This document shows positions 16,829 through 25,913 of a stretch of 44,193 nt of DNA, piece by piece; the stretch's first letter is position 1; each line of letters opens with the position of its first letter. The stretch spans positions 1-44,193 of the forward strand of contig JAQXOB010000025.1 of assembly GCA_029098305.1 (NCBI GenBank), read 5' to 3'. Below the pieces are notes generated by a model that was given only the letters and a program-made list of their open reading frames with translations, ran no database searches and was not told where the DNA came from. The stretch comes from Clostridia bacterium (GTDB lineage: Bacteria; Bacillota; Clostridia; Oscillospirales; Acutalibacteraceae). A program made the position numbers and the translations under genes.

Positions 16829-18859
16829 ATGAGAATTGCTTTAACAGGCAACCCAAACTCAGGTAAAACCACAATGTATAATGCCCTGACCGGTCGTAAT
16901 GAAAAGGTAGGCAACTGGGCAGGTGTTACCGTTGACAAAAAAGAACACCCGATTAAGAAAGTGTATTCAGGTAGTGAACAAATTACTGCTGTTGACCTTC
17001 CCGGCGCATATTCCATGTCTCCCTTTACAAGTGAGGAGAGTATTACAAGCTTATACGTAAAGAACGAAAACCCCGATGTTATCATCAACATTGTGGACGC
17101 AGAAAATCTGAGCCGTAGCCTTTTCTTTACCACTCAACTTTTGGAGCTTGGAATTCCTGTTGTGGTTGCCCTCAATAAGAGTGATATCGGTAAGAAAAAA
17201 GGTAATAAAATTGATGCAGGGGCACTTTCTGAAAAACTTGGTTGTCCTGTTATAGAAACCGTTTCCACTTCGGGGGATGGTTTAAAAGCGGTAATTGAAG
17301 TGGCTATCTCAAAAGTAGGAAAAGAGCAAAACGCACCTTACATACAAGAAGATATTGACCTAACCGATAAGGCACAGGTTGAAACGGCTGACCGCAAACG
17401 CTTTGAGTTTGTAAATAGTATTGTAAAAGAGGTTGAAACCCGTAAGGTTTTCACCAAGGACAAAAATATCGGTGACAAGATCGACGCTGTTCTTACAAAC
17501 AAGTGGCTCGGTATACCGATTTTTGCTGCAGTTATGTTTCTTGTGTTTTATATTTCGCAGACAACTCTCGGAACTTGGATTGCTGAAGGTGTAGAAGTTG
17601 GCGATAAATTCATCCCCGGACTTGTTCCGCTTTTTGAAACCTTCCAAGGATGGGTTGCCGGACTTCTTGAAAATGCAAATCCCTTAATTTCCGCTATTCT
17701 TGTTGACGGCGTTATAGGAGGTGTGGTTGCCGTTGTCGGTTTTTTGCCTCTTGTTATGGTAATGTATTTCCTTATCGCTCTTTTAGAGGATTGCGGGTAT
17801 ATGTCTCGTGCTGCTGTTGTGCTTGACCCAATTTTCAAAAAGGTTGGTCTTTCCGGTAAGTCTGTCATTCCTTTTGTTATTACCGTAGGTTGTGCTGGTC
17901 CGGGTATTATGGCGAGCCGTACCATTCGTAATGAGCGTGAACGCAGAGCAACCGCTATGCTTTCTCCGTTTATGCCTTGCGGTGCAAAGATTCCTGTTAT
18001 TGCACTTTTTGCAGGTGCATTCTTTGAGGATGCCTGGTGGGTTAGTGCATTGATGTATTTTTCTGGTATTGCCCTGATCTTCCTCGGTGCGCTTCTTGTC
18101 AATGCCATCACCGGTTACAAAGCAAGAAAGTCCTTCTTCATCATTGAACTTCCCGAATATAAGGCGCCTTCTCTGTGGGGTGCATTTAAATCTATGTGCT
18201 CTCGTGGTTGGGCATATATCGTTAAGGCTGCAACCATCATACTTATATGCAATATGGCAGTACAGTTGATGCAGACCTTCACTTGGAACTTTGCAGTTGC
18301 CGAAAGCGCCGATTCTTCTATACTTGCTTCTATAGCATCACCTTTTGCTTATCTGTTAGTTCCGATTGTAGGTGTTCTTTCTTGGCAACTGGCTGCGGCA
18401 GCTATCACCGGCTTTATTGCAAAGGAAAACGTTGTTGGTACTCTTGCAGTTTGTTTTGTCGGTCTTGAAAACCTGATTGATACCGAAGAGCTTGCTCTTA
18501 TGAAAGGTGCAGGCGCAGAGGTTGCAGGAATTATGGCAATCACTAAGGTCGGGGCTCTTGCATATTTGATGTTTAACCTGTACACTCCTCCTTGCTTTGC
18601 TGCTATCGGTGCTATGAATGCCGAAATGAAGAGTGCAAAATGGCTATGGGGCGGTATCGGACTTCAGCTTGCAGTTGGGTACACTGTTGCATACTTCGTT
18701 TACACTATCGGTACTCTTATCGTTGGTGGCACTCTTAACATTGGTGCAACTTTTGGTGGCTTCATAGCTGTCGTTGCAATATTTGCTGTTGTGATTGGAC
18801 TTATCCTCAACACCAACAAGAAAATGAAATCAGAGTATGCTCTGATAGGTGCAAAATAA
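16829..18859 (+). CDS. feoB: FeoB, ferrous iron transporter GTPase
   Basis: This 676-residue inner-membrane ferrous iron transporter has an N-terminal G domain: GNPNSGKTT (Gly7-Thr15, G1), VDLPG (G3) and NKSD (G4), then a helical GDI-like segment. Two Gate regions and multiple membrane helices follow (CGYMSRAAVV, VGCAGPGIMASRTI, PCGAKIPVIALFAGAFF). The start is ATG 16829, since AGGAGG at 16814-16819 lies 9 nt before it; the ATG at 16820 abuts the ribosome site. Codon choice is visibly richer in G and C than in the aro operon. Transport of ferrous rather than other divalent metal is inferred from the family, feoA and the repressor. Confidence 0.96.
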   Translation: MRIALTGNPNSGKTTMYNALTGRNEKVGNWAGVTVDKKEHPIKKVYSGSEQITAVDLPGAYSMSPFTSEESITSLYVKNENPDVIINIVDAENLSRSLFFTTQLLELGIPVVVALNKSDIGKKKGNKIDAGALSEKLGCPVIETVSTSGDGLKAVIEVAISKVGKEQNAPYIQEDIDLTDKAQVETADRKRFEFVNSIVKEVETRKVFTKDKNIGDKIDAVLTNKWLGIPIFAAVMFLVFYISQTTLGTWIAEGVEVGDKFIPGLVPLFETFQGWVAGLLENANPLISAILVDGVIGGVVAVVGFLPLVMVMYFLIALLEDCGYMSRAAVVLDPIFKKVGLSGKSVIPFVITVGCAGPGIMASRTIRNERERRATAMLSPFMPCGAKIPVIALFAGAFFEDAWWVSALMYFSGIALIFLGALLVNAITGYKARKSFFIIELPEYKAPSLWGAFKSMCSRGWAYIVKAATIILICNMAVQLMQTFTWNFAVAESADSSILASIASPFAYLLVPIVGVLSWQLAAAAITGFIAKENVVGTLAVCFVGLENLIDTEELALMKGAGAEVAGIMAITKVGALAYLMFNLYTPPCFAAIGAMNAEMKSAKWLWGGIGLQLAVGYTVAYFVYTIGTLIVGGTLNIGATFGGFIAVVAIFAVVIGLILNTNKKMKSEYALIGAK

Positions 18860-18883
18860 TAATTTTAAGTTAGGGCTTTGATT

Positions 18884-19051
18884 ATGGAAAATGTAATTGT
18901 TATTTTTATATTGGTAGCTATTGTGGCAGATATCATATGGTATATTGTTCGTTTAAAGAAGCGTGGAGAAAAATGTGTGGGTTGTCCTTATGCCAAGCAA
19001 TGTGGCAGTAAGTGTGATGGCGGTTGCACTGGCAAAATTAAAAACACATAA
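18884..19051 (+). CDS. FeoB-associated Cys-rich membrane protein (small)
   Basis: This 55-residue protein has an N-terminal membrane helix (about residues 4-22, MENVIVIFILVAIVADI) and a short positive stretch. A Cys-rich tail follows with Cys31, Cys34, Cys40, Cys44 and Cys48 (CVGCPYAKQCGSKCDGGC). This matches the small FeoB-associated Cys-rich family found after feoB in clostridia, thought to help iron handling. It starts 24 nt after feoB with TTAGGG nearby. The role is inferred from position and cysteine pattern. Confidence 0.88.
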   Translation: MENVIVIFILVAIVADIIWYIVRLKKRGEKCVGCPYAKQCGSKCDGGCTGKIKNT

Positions 19052-19074
19052 TCCCATAAAATAATGTTAGTAGT

Positions 19075-19124
19075 AAATGACGACAGGCTAGGTTTTTTTG
19101 AACCGCCTGTCGTCATTTTTTTAA
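19075..19124 (+). terminator. Terminator of the feo operon
   Basis: A 14-bp perfect stem (19075-19088 with 19105-19118) is extended internally by GGTT/AACC pairs and followed by a T run. It separates the feo genes from the convergent sensor kinase gene. Confidence 0.92.
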
Positions 19125-19155
19125 TCTGTTATTCAATATATAGTGTAATTATATT

Positions 19156-20391
19156 TTAGAATTTTAAATGAAGAGTTATGATATTGTTTTTACATTCGGC
19201 GAATAAATTGAGATTTAGTGCCTTTGCTGTGCTTTGTGCGATTGATAGCCCTAAGCCATAGCCTGTTTTTCCTCTTGTTTTATCTGCACGATAAAATCTA
19301 TCAAACATGTGCTTGATGTCTGTTTCAGATATGTTTTCTCCATAGTTGCTGATAGTTATCTCCGGTGAGCCAAAATTTGTAACAGATACGGTAATTTCAC
19401 TTGAGCTATAGCCATATTTTATGGCATTTTCTATAAGTATGTTGATTATTTTAGCCACCATCTGCTTATCTGACGTCACAGTTACAATATTTTCAGCATT
19501 GCAATTAATAGTCATATCTTTTTCATAAGCAGACGACTCGAAATACAATGCACAGCCAAATGCCAGCTCACTCAAATCAAATTCTGATATTTCAGGAACA
19601 AATCTTCCTTCATCAGTTCTTGCCAACGTGAGCATTCTGTCTATTAAGCCTTTCATATACTCGGCTTCATCTTGTGTGCTGTTTATCCATCTTTCCTGAT
19701 TTTCTATTGTGTCATATTTATTAGTAGATAGAATGTTGTTGTTTGCGAGTATAACGGTGAGTGGTGTTTTTAACTCATGAGATGCATCAGATATAAATTG
19801 TTTCTGCTGTTGCCATGCTTCGTCCACAGGTTTAACCGCTATTTTAGATAGCTTTATGCTTATTAGTATCACTAGTGACATAGCAAAGATATATAAAAAT
19901 AGGGATGTGATGACATTTTTTCTTAGATTATCATCAATAATTGCATTGTCAGCTATGATGACCGATATACTTCCGTCGATGTATTGATGTTTACTGTATG
20001 CTATGCCAAGACTGTTTATTACATCGCTGTTTTTATCCGAATTTAAAATTATGTTTATACTCTTGTTAAGCAAATTATTGTCGATAGAAGCATTGTTTTC
20101 ATTTACAGATATAATCATATGGTTTCTGCCTATCAGAATTCTAACATACGATACTGAGAATTTTGCTCTGCCATCTCCATTGTCTTTACCTCCGATTAAA
20201 TTAGGAAGATTGCCAAGCACCGATCCTTGATCAAAAAAGTCGTTTTCAGCTTCCATTTGCAGACTTAGCAACAACTCGTTTTTTGTGGAATTGTAGGAGT
20301 TGAAGCAAATAAACGCAAATGCAAGAATAAGCACTATTCCTACGAAAAATACATTTATATATACTATTTTTCTCTTTAACTTACTTAGCAC
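19156..20391 (-). CDS. Sensor histidine kinase
   Basis: A membrane-bound sensor kinase of about 411 residues. Membrane helix 1 is at about residues 10-30. An extracytoplasmic sensor region of about 125 residues without a recognised domain follows, then helix 2 at about 160-180. The cytoplasmic part has a HisKA box SDASHELKTPL (His205) and an ATPase domain with NAIKYG (N box) and GKTGYGLGLSIAQS (G box). GGAGG at 20401-20405 is 3 nt from the first GTG (20397) but 9 nt from the next in-frame GTG (20391), so 20391 is preferred. It overlaps the upstream response-regulator gene, its evident partner. The stimulus is unknown. Confidence 0.93.
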   Translation of the reverse strand: MLSKLKRKIVYINVFFVGIVLILAFAFICFNSYNSTKNELLLSLQMEAENDFFDQGSVLGNLPNLIGGKDNGDGRAKFSVSYVRILIGRNHMIISVNENNASIDNNLLNKSINIILNSDKNSDVINSLGIAYSKHQYIDGSISVIIADNAIIDDNLRKNVITSLFLYIFAMSLVILISIKLSKIAVKPVDEAWQQQKQFISDASHELKTPLTVILANNNILSTNKYDTIENQERWINSTQDEAEYMKGLIDRMLTLARTDEGRFVPEISEFDLSELAFGCALYFESSAYEKDMTINCNAENIVTVTSDKQMVAKIINILIENAIKYGYSSSEITVSVTNFGSPEITISNYGENISETDIKHMFDRFYRADKTRGKTGYGLGLSIAQSTAKALNLNLFAECKNNIITLHLKF

Positions 20392-21064
20392 ATTCACCTG
20401 CCTCCAATCTATAGCCTTGCTTTTTGATTGATATTATAGAAACCTTTGAGCCTACAAATGCAAGCTTTTTTCGCAGGAAGGATATATATGCTTCCACATT
20501 TGTATCGGTTGCTTCAGAATCATAACCCCAAACTTTTATTATTATATCGTCCTTAGAATATAGCATAGATGGCTGTGATATTAGCAGGTTCATTATCTGA
20601 GCTTCCTTGTAGTTTAGGCGTACTTCTTTTGTGCCGCATGATATGGTGGCCCCTGATCTTGAAAAAGACAAATCTCCAAAGCTTGCCTCATCTGATATAA
20701 ACTCTCCTTGTCGCCTTGTGAGTGCTCTCACTCTTGCCAAAAGCTCATCAGGAGAAAAAGGCTTTGTCATATAATCATCGGCACCGCAATCAAGACCTTT
20801 CACTTTGTCTGATACAGAATCTCTGGCTGTCAGCATGAGTATAGGAGTGTCGATGTGGTTTTGCCTGAGAGATGTTGCCACTTCAAAACCATTTTTTATG
20901 GGTAGCATAATATCAAGAATAATCACATCGTATGCGCCGCTCTTAGCCAAAGACTCTCCATCCTCACCATCATTTGCATAATCTACCATATATTTCTTTT
21001 CTTTTAGTATATGACATAGTGCATCGCATAGCCTAATTTCATCTTCAATCACAAGCACTCTCAT
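20381..21064 (-). CDS. OmpR/PhoB-family response regulator
   Basis: The 227-residue DNA-binding regulator has a receiver domain (about 1-115) with acidic residues after MRVLVIEDE, phospho-acceptor Asp51 in VIILDIMLP, Thr79 in LMLTARD and Lys101 in YMTKPFSP. Then comes an OmpR-type winged helix (about 130-225), with EAQIMNLLISQPSMLYSKDD and the C-terminal KKQGYRL hairpin. AGAGGTG precedes the ATG. It is the first gene of a two-gene operon with the sensor kinase. Its targets cannot be told from sequence. Confidence 0.95.
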   Translation of the reverse strand: MRVLVIEDEIRLCDALCHILKEKKYMVDYANDGEDGESLAKSGAYDVIILDIMLPIKNGFEVATSLRQNHIDTPILMLTARDSVSDKVKGLDCGADDYMTKPFSPDELLARVRALTRRQGEFISDEASFGDLSFSRSGATISCGTKEVRLNYKEAQIMNLLISQPSMLYSKDDIIIKVWGYDSEATDTNVEAYISFLRKKLAFVGSKVSIISIKKQGYRLEAGECAK

Positions 21065-21202
21065 TGTATCACCTCTAGTATATTTTACATCTTATATTTT
21101 AAATTACAATACTTAAAAAAACCTTAATTTAATTAATTGTTTTGATAAATGATATATTTTTATGATATTGTATTAGAAATATAATTTTTTTACTGTTTTT
21201 AC

Positions 21203-21230
21203 TTGCCTTTTTTCAGGATAATGGTATAAT
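21203..21230 (+). promoter_or_regulatory. Promoter for the HAD-lipoprotein-secA gene group
   Basis: TTGCCT (21203-21208) and a perfect TATAAT (21225-21230) have 16-nt spacing and an extended -10 TG at 21222-21223. An 8-bp inverted repeat (21236-21243 with 21256-21263) sits at the expected transcription start. Confidence 0.7.
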
Positions 21231-21294
21231 ACTTCTATTAAACTGAGTTAAAATGGTTTAATAATATTTGCTCATTTAGAGAGGAAACATTAAT

Positions 21295-21957
21295 TTGACT
21301 AGAGCAGTTATTTTTGATCTTGATGGCGTCATACTTGATACTGAAAAGCTTTATATGAGATTTTGGCTTGAAGCGGCTCATTTTTATGGATATCCTATGA
21401 AGCCTGAACACGTGCTGGGAATTAGGAGTCTTGCTACAAAGTTTGCTTCTGAAAAGCTCAAGCGTGAGGTTTCGCCGGATTTTGATATTGAGATTGTCAA
21501 GAAAAAGCGAATAGAACTTATGGCAGAATTTGTCGAAAAAAACGGAGTTGAAACAAAGCCCGGTGCATATGAGGTACTCAGCTTTTTGCATGAGTCACAC
21601 ATCCCATGTGCCTTGGCCACTGCCACGCCATTTGAGCGAGCAAGCAGTATGCTAAAATCAGTCGATCTCTTTCATTTTTTTGACGAGATAGCTTGTGCAA
21701 ATATGGTCAAGAATGGCAAGCCTGAGCCTGATGTCTACATTTATGCGGCTGAAAAATTAAGTATGAATTCGCATGAGTGTATCGCTGTTGAGGATTCTCC
21801 AAATGGTATTTTATCTGCTTATAGAGCAGGTTGCAAGACTATTATGGTGCCTGATAGCACACAGCCGGACGAAGAAATATCAAAAATGCTTTATCAAAAA
21901 TGTGATTCACTATTCGATTTAAAAGAATTTTTAAAAGGCGAGTTTAATATCGCATGA
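21295..21957 (+). CDS. HAD-superfamily phosphatase/phosphomutase (beta-phosphoglucomutase-like)
   Basis: The 220-residue HAD subfamily IA enzyme has the nucleophile motif VIFDLDGVILDTE (Asp8, Asp10), a helical cap (about 15-85), the Thr of ALATATPFERA, Lys in NGKPEPDVY and the acidic AVEDSPNGILSAY. This pattern fits beta-phosphoglucomutases and sugar-phosphate phosphatases; the substrate is not predictable. The start is a TTG with GAGGAAA about 10 nt before it. It is followed at 58 nt by a lipoprotein gene and then secA. Confidence 0.9.
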   Translation: MTRAVIFDLDGVILDTEKLYMRFWLEAAHFYGYPMKPEHVLGIRSLATKFASEKLKREVSPDFDIEIVKKKRIELMAEFVEKNGVETKPGAYEVLSFLHESHIPCALATATPFERASSMLKSVDLFHFFDEIACANMVKNGKPEPDVYIYAAEKLSMNSHECIAVEDSPNGILSAYRAGCKTIMVPDSTQPDEEISKMLYQKCDSLFDLKEFLKGEFNIA

Positions 21958-22015
21958 AATCTCAATGAGCATATTTGTCAATATTAATTTTGTTTATTAA
22001 AAATCAGGAGGAAAT

Positions 22016-22939
22016 ATGAAAAAAGTAATTTTACTTATTGTCGCTGCATCGATGCTTGCACTTCCTATGTCCGCTTGTGGAAATGGGGACAATTCTGGCT
22101 CAACCGGCAATGGAATTACCATTGATGAGAATGTGTCTAAAGCAACTATCGTAACTGATAAAAGCGAGTATAGCATAGGCGATAGCATTAAGTGCGATGT
22201 AATGCTCCCAAAGGGCAATTCATCTGTATGCAAGCTAGTGGCTGTACCATCTTATCTTGCTTTATCCGACATAGCTCATATTGAAAGCGATGCAAGCTTT
22301 GTCAAAGCTGAAATCTCAGCATCAGAGTCAGTAGAAATAGTAACCGATACTAAATGGCGTGCAGGCGACTATGATTTAAGACTTGTATCTGATGGTAACA
22401 CAGTAGCTGTTTATAGCTTTTCTGTGAACGATAACAACGGAAAGTATGGCACACCGCAGGCTGTGATATACAAAAACAACTATGTAACCACCGATCCTGC
22501 TAATGTTTATATTTCAGATCTTCGAGTATCAGTTGAGAGAAGCTCACAGATGGCTCAGTCTGAAAAGCTTTCTTATGAGGTGATTATGCGTGTTGATGGA
22601 GTTGAGTGGAGCGCACCATGGAAGCTTCCGGAAAAGTATGTGAGCTATGATAAAGAAACTAAACGTGACTTGCTTACAATATTGCCTATGAGAAAAGCTC
22701 AGCATGGTATAAGCTCTTTAAGAAATAACGAGAGAATAGAAGATATACTTCCTTTATTTGAGGAGATTCTTGAAACCACTGTGCCAAGCCCCGGAAATAA
22801 TGGTATACCTTATATTGATACCACAAAGCACACTGTTGAGGTTAGCGTAAGATACGCAGTTGACGGCGAAGAAACAGTGTTCACCACACCATGCAACATT
22901 GGTATGCAATTTGGTGTAGATGATTTAGGCGTAAATTAA
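22016..22939 (+). CDS. Putative lipoprotein of unknown function
   Basis: The 307-residue exported lipoprotein has signal MKKVILLIVAASMLALPMSA with Cys21 as the lipidated residue, then a Gly/Ser/Asn-rich spacer. Residues about 45-145 (VTDKSEYSIGDSIKCDV through WRAGDYDLRLVSDGNTVAVY) look like an Ig-like beta domain. The rest (WKLPEKYVSYDKETKRDLL and onward) is not recognised. AGGAGG is just before the ATG. Secretion and anchoring are clear; function is not. Confidence 0.85.
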   Translation: MKKVILLIVAASMLALPMSACGNGDNSGSTGNGITIDENVSKATIVTDKSEYSIGDSIKCDVMLPKGNSSVCKLVAVPSYLALSDIAHIESDASFVKAEISASESVEIVTDTKWRAGDYDLRLVSDGNTVAVYSFSVNDNNGKYGTPQAVIYKNNYVTTDPANVYISDLRVSVERSSQMAQSEKLSYEVIMRVDGVEWSAPWKLPEKYVSYDKETKRDLLTILPMRKAQHGISSLRNNERIEDILPLFEEILETTVPSPGNNGIPYIDTTKHTVEVSVRYAVDGEETVFTTPCNIGMQFGVDDLGVN

Positions 22940-22991
22940 AATATTAGCACTGTTTAGTTTTTCGTGAAACAGTTGAAAGGATGAAACATAA

Positions 22992-25889
22992 ATGGGTTTA
23001 TTAAAAAAATTATTTGGCGATTATAGCAAAAAAGAGGTTAAGAGAATCAGACCTATCTGCGACAAGGTTCTCGCTCTTGAAGATAAATATGCAGCTATGT
23101 CTGAGGCAGAGCTGAAATCACAGACACAAAAATTAAAAGACAGATTGGCCGCAGGAGAAACCACAGATGATATCCTACCGGATGCATTTGCTGTGTGCCG
23201 TGAGGGCGCATGGAGAGTTCTCGGAATGAAGCACTTCCCGGTGCAGATTATCGGTGGTATTGTATTGCATCAGGGCAGAATCAGCGAAATGAAAACCGGT
23301 GAAGGTAAAACTCTTGTGGCTACGCTTCCGGCATATCTTAATGCCCTTACAGAAAAAGGTGTGCATATAGTAACAGTTAATGACTATCTTGCAAAGCGTG
23401 ACTCTGAGTGGATGGGTAAGCTATATCGTTATCTTGGAGTAAGTGTAGGACTTATTGTGCACGACCTCAACAATGCAGAGAGAAAAGCAGCATATGATGC
23501 TGATATAACATATGGTACTAATAATGAGATGGGTTTTGACTACCTTCGTGATAACATGGTGGTATATAAAAACCAAAAGGTTCAGCGTGGCCACAATTTT
23601 GCCATCGTTGATGAGGTGGACTCCATTCTTATTGATGAAGCCAGAACACCACTTATCATTTCAGGCAAAGGTGAAAAGTCCAGTGAGTTATACGAAAAGG
23701 CAAACACCTTTGCACGTACCCTTAAAAAAGAGGTTTTCAAAGAGATCGACTCCAAAGAGGATAAAGAAGATTATTACAAAGAGCATAATATTGGTTATAC
23801 CGTTGACGAGAAAGCAAAGACAGCCACACTCACACCGGTGGGCGTAAAACTTGCAGAAGAGTATTTTGGCGTAGAAAACCTAACCGATATGGACAACCTA
23901 ACTCTGCAACACCACATCAATCAGGCTATCAAGGCTAATGGCGTAATGAAGCGTGATATCGACTATGTTGTTAATGATGACGGTGTTGTTATCGTTGATG
24001 AATTTACAGGTCGTCTAATGTATGGCCGTCGCTATAATGAAGGTTTGCATCAGGCTATTGAAGCTAAAGAAGGCGTTACTGTCGAAAGCGAAAGCAAAAC
24101 TCTCGCTACAATCACATTCCAGAATTACTTCCGTCTTTACAGCAAGTTGTCAGGTATGACAGGTACAGCAATGACAGAAGAAGGAGAATTCAGAGAGATT
24201 TATAGCCTCGATGTAGTTGAAATTCCAACCAACAAACCTATCCAAAGAATAGATTATCCTGACGCTATCTATAAGTCAGAAAACGGTAAATTCAATGCTG
24301 TTATTGAAGATATCGAGAAGTGTCACGAGAAAGGCCAGCCGGTTCTTGTGGGTACTATTTCCATTGAGAAATCAGAAGTTCTCAGTAAGATGCTCAAAAG
24401 AAGGGGAATTCAGCATAATGTTTTGAATGCTAAACAGCATGAGCGTGAAGCGGAGATAGTAGCACAGGCAGGTAAAAAGGGCGCTGTTACAATCGCTACT
24501 AACATGGCAGGTCGTGGTACTGATATTATTCTTGGCGGTAATGCTGAATTTATGGCAAAGTCTGAGATGCGCCGTATGCAGATTCCGGAGGAACTTATTG
24601 TAGAAGCTACCGGCTATGCAGAAACAGACGATCAAGAAATCATAGACGCCAGAAACACATATGCAGAACTTCATAAAAAATACAAAGAGCAGATTCAAGG
24701 CGAAGCTGACGAAGTTAGAGCAGCAGGTGGCTTGTTTATTATGGGTACAGAAAGACATGAGTCACGCCGTATAGACAACCAGCTCAGAGGACGTTCCGGA
24801 CGTCAGGGAGACGTTGGCGCAAGCCGATTCTATCTTTCACTAGAAGATGACCTTATGCGTCTGTTTGGTGGTGAGCGTATTCAAGGTATGATGGATGCCC
24901 TCAAGGTAGAGGAGACCATGCCAATAGAAAATAAATTTGTTTCTAACCAGATAGAAAATTCACAGAAAAAGGTAGAAAGCAGAAACTTTGAAATCCGTAA
25001 AAATGTTCTCCAGTATGACGATGTTATGAACCGTCAGAGAGAGATTATTTACACTCAGCGTGATCAGGTTCTCGATGGAGAAGACCTCAGAGAGACTGTA
25101 AGAAAGATGATAAGCTCTGTTATAGAAAGTGCTGTTATGCTCTATCTGCCAGATAGTGAAATGAAAGACAGTTGGAATATGGATGCTCTTGCGGAGTATT
25201 GTATGGGATGGCTCATTACCGACAGAGAAGAGCTTCCAAAGACATATGCAGAGTTTGACAAGCTAGAGCGTGAAGATATTGTAGAAATGCTTCAGAAAAA
25301 GGCAGACTCAATATATGAAGAAAATGAAAACAGAGTTCCGGAAGAGCTTATGCGTGAATTAGAGCGTGTATTCTTGCTCAAAAATGTAGACTCCAACTGG
25401 ATGGATCACATTGATAACATGGAAAACCTCAAGCAGGGTATCAGACTTCGTGCATTTGCACAGAGAGATCCTGTAGTAGAATACAGAAACGATGGCTCCG
25501 ATATGTTTGATGAGATGATTGCTGTAATCAAAGAAAACACAGCAAAGCAGGTTCTCGCTAATCCGCAAAGGGTATTTGAACGTCTGGAACAGCAGAAGGA
25601 GATTATGAGAATCCAAGAGGAAAAAGCTAAGCAGGCTCAGGCAGCACATCAAGTGATATTGCCAAACAATCCTCAGCAAATCCCGGCACAAAAGCCACGT
25701 CTTAACGTAGAAAATTATATAAAGCGTGAGCAAGTAGCAAAGCCTACGGCAACCAGCGGTTCTGATGGTTCACAGCCAGCCAATAAAACTGTAATCAAAA
25801 AGGCTTCTCAAAAAGTGGGAAGAAATGATCCATGTCCATGTGGTAGTGGCAAAAAATATAAAAAGTGTTGTGGTTTGAATCAGGAGTGA
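22992..25889 (+). CDS. secA: Protein translocase ATPase SecA
   Basis: The 965-residue motor of Sec export works at the cytoplasmic membrane with SecYEG. Landmarks: Walker [22 protein letters not shown]-like [18 protein letters not shown], helicase motifs [17 protein letters not shown] and [11 protein letters not shown], and the C-terminal zinc motif [14 protein letters not shown], which contacts SecB or lipid in relatives. It is longer than the Bacillus protein (about 841), mainly through an insert after ILGGNAEFM and a Gln/Ala-rich linker before the zinc tail. Such extra length is common in clostridia. It needs the RBS GAAAGG about 10 nt upstream of the ATG. Confidence 0.98.
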   Translation: MGLLKKLFGDYSKKEVKRIRPICDKVLALEDKYAAMSEAELKSQTQKLKDRLAAGETTDDILPDAFAVCREGAWRVLGMKHFPVQIIGGIVLHQGRISEMKTGEGKTLVATLPAYLNALTEKGVHIVTVNDYLAKRDSEWMGKLYRYLGVSVGLIVHDLNNAERKAAYDADITYGTNNEMGFDYLRDNMVVYKNQKVQRGHNFAIVDEVDSILIDEARTPLIISGKGEKSSELYEKANTFARTLKKEVFKEIDSKEDKEDYYKEHNIGYTVDEKAKTATLTPVGVKLAEEYFGVENLTDMDNLTLQHHINQAIKANGVMKRDIDYVVNDDGVVIVDEFTGRLMYGRRYNEGLHQAIEAKEGVTVESESKTLATITFQNYFRLYSKLSGMTGTAMTEEGEFREIYSLDVVEIPTNKPIQRIDYPDAIYKSENGKFNAVIEDIEKCHEKGQPVLVGTISIEKSEVLSKMLKRRGIQHNVLNAKQHEREAEIVAQAGKKGAVTIATNMAGRGTDIILGGNAEFMAKSEMRRMQIPEELIVEATGYAETDDQEIIDARNTYAELHKKYKEQIQGEADEVRAAGGLFIMGTERHESRRIDNQLRGRSGRQGDVGASRFYLSLEDDLMRLFGGERIQGMMDALKVEETMPIENKFVSNQIENSQKKVESRNFEIRKNVLQYDDVMNRQREIIYTQRDQVLDGEDLRETVRKMISSVIESAVMLYLPDSEMKDSWNMDALAEYCMGWLITDREELPKTYAEFDKLEREDIVEMLQKKADSIYEENENRVPEELMRELERVFLLKNVDSNWMDHIDNMENLKQGIRLRAFAQRDPVVEYRNDGSDMFDEMIAVIKENTAKQVLANPQRVFERLEQQKEIMRIQEEKAKQAQAAHQVILPNNPQQIPAQKPRLNVENYIKREQVAKPTATSGSDGSQPANKTVIKKASQKVGRNDPCPCGSGKKYKKCCGLNQE

Positions 25890-25913
25890 TTCTCTAAAGG
25901 GAAGGTAGTATAA

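Noticed and set aside
17548-18111. 187-codon minus-strand frame inside feoB
   Set aside because: Antisense shadow of the FeoB membrane domain with low-complexity composition and no ribosome site.
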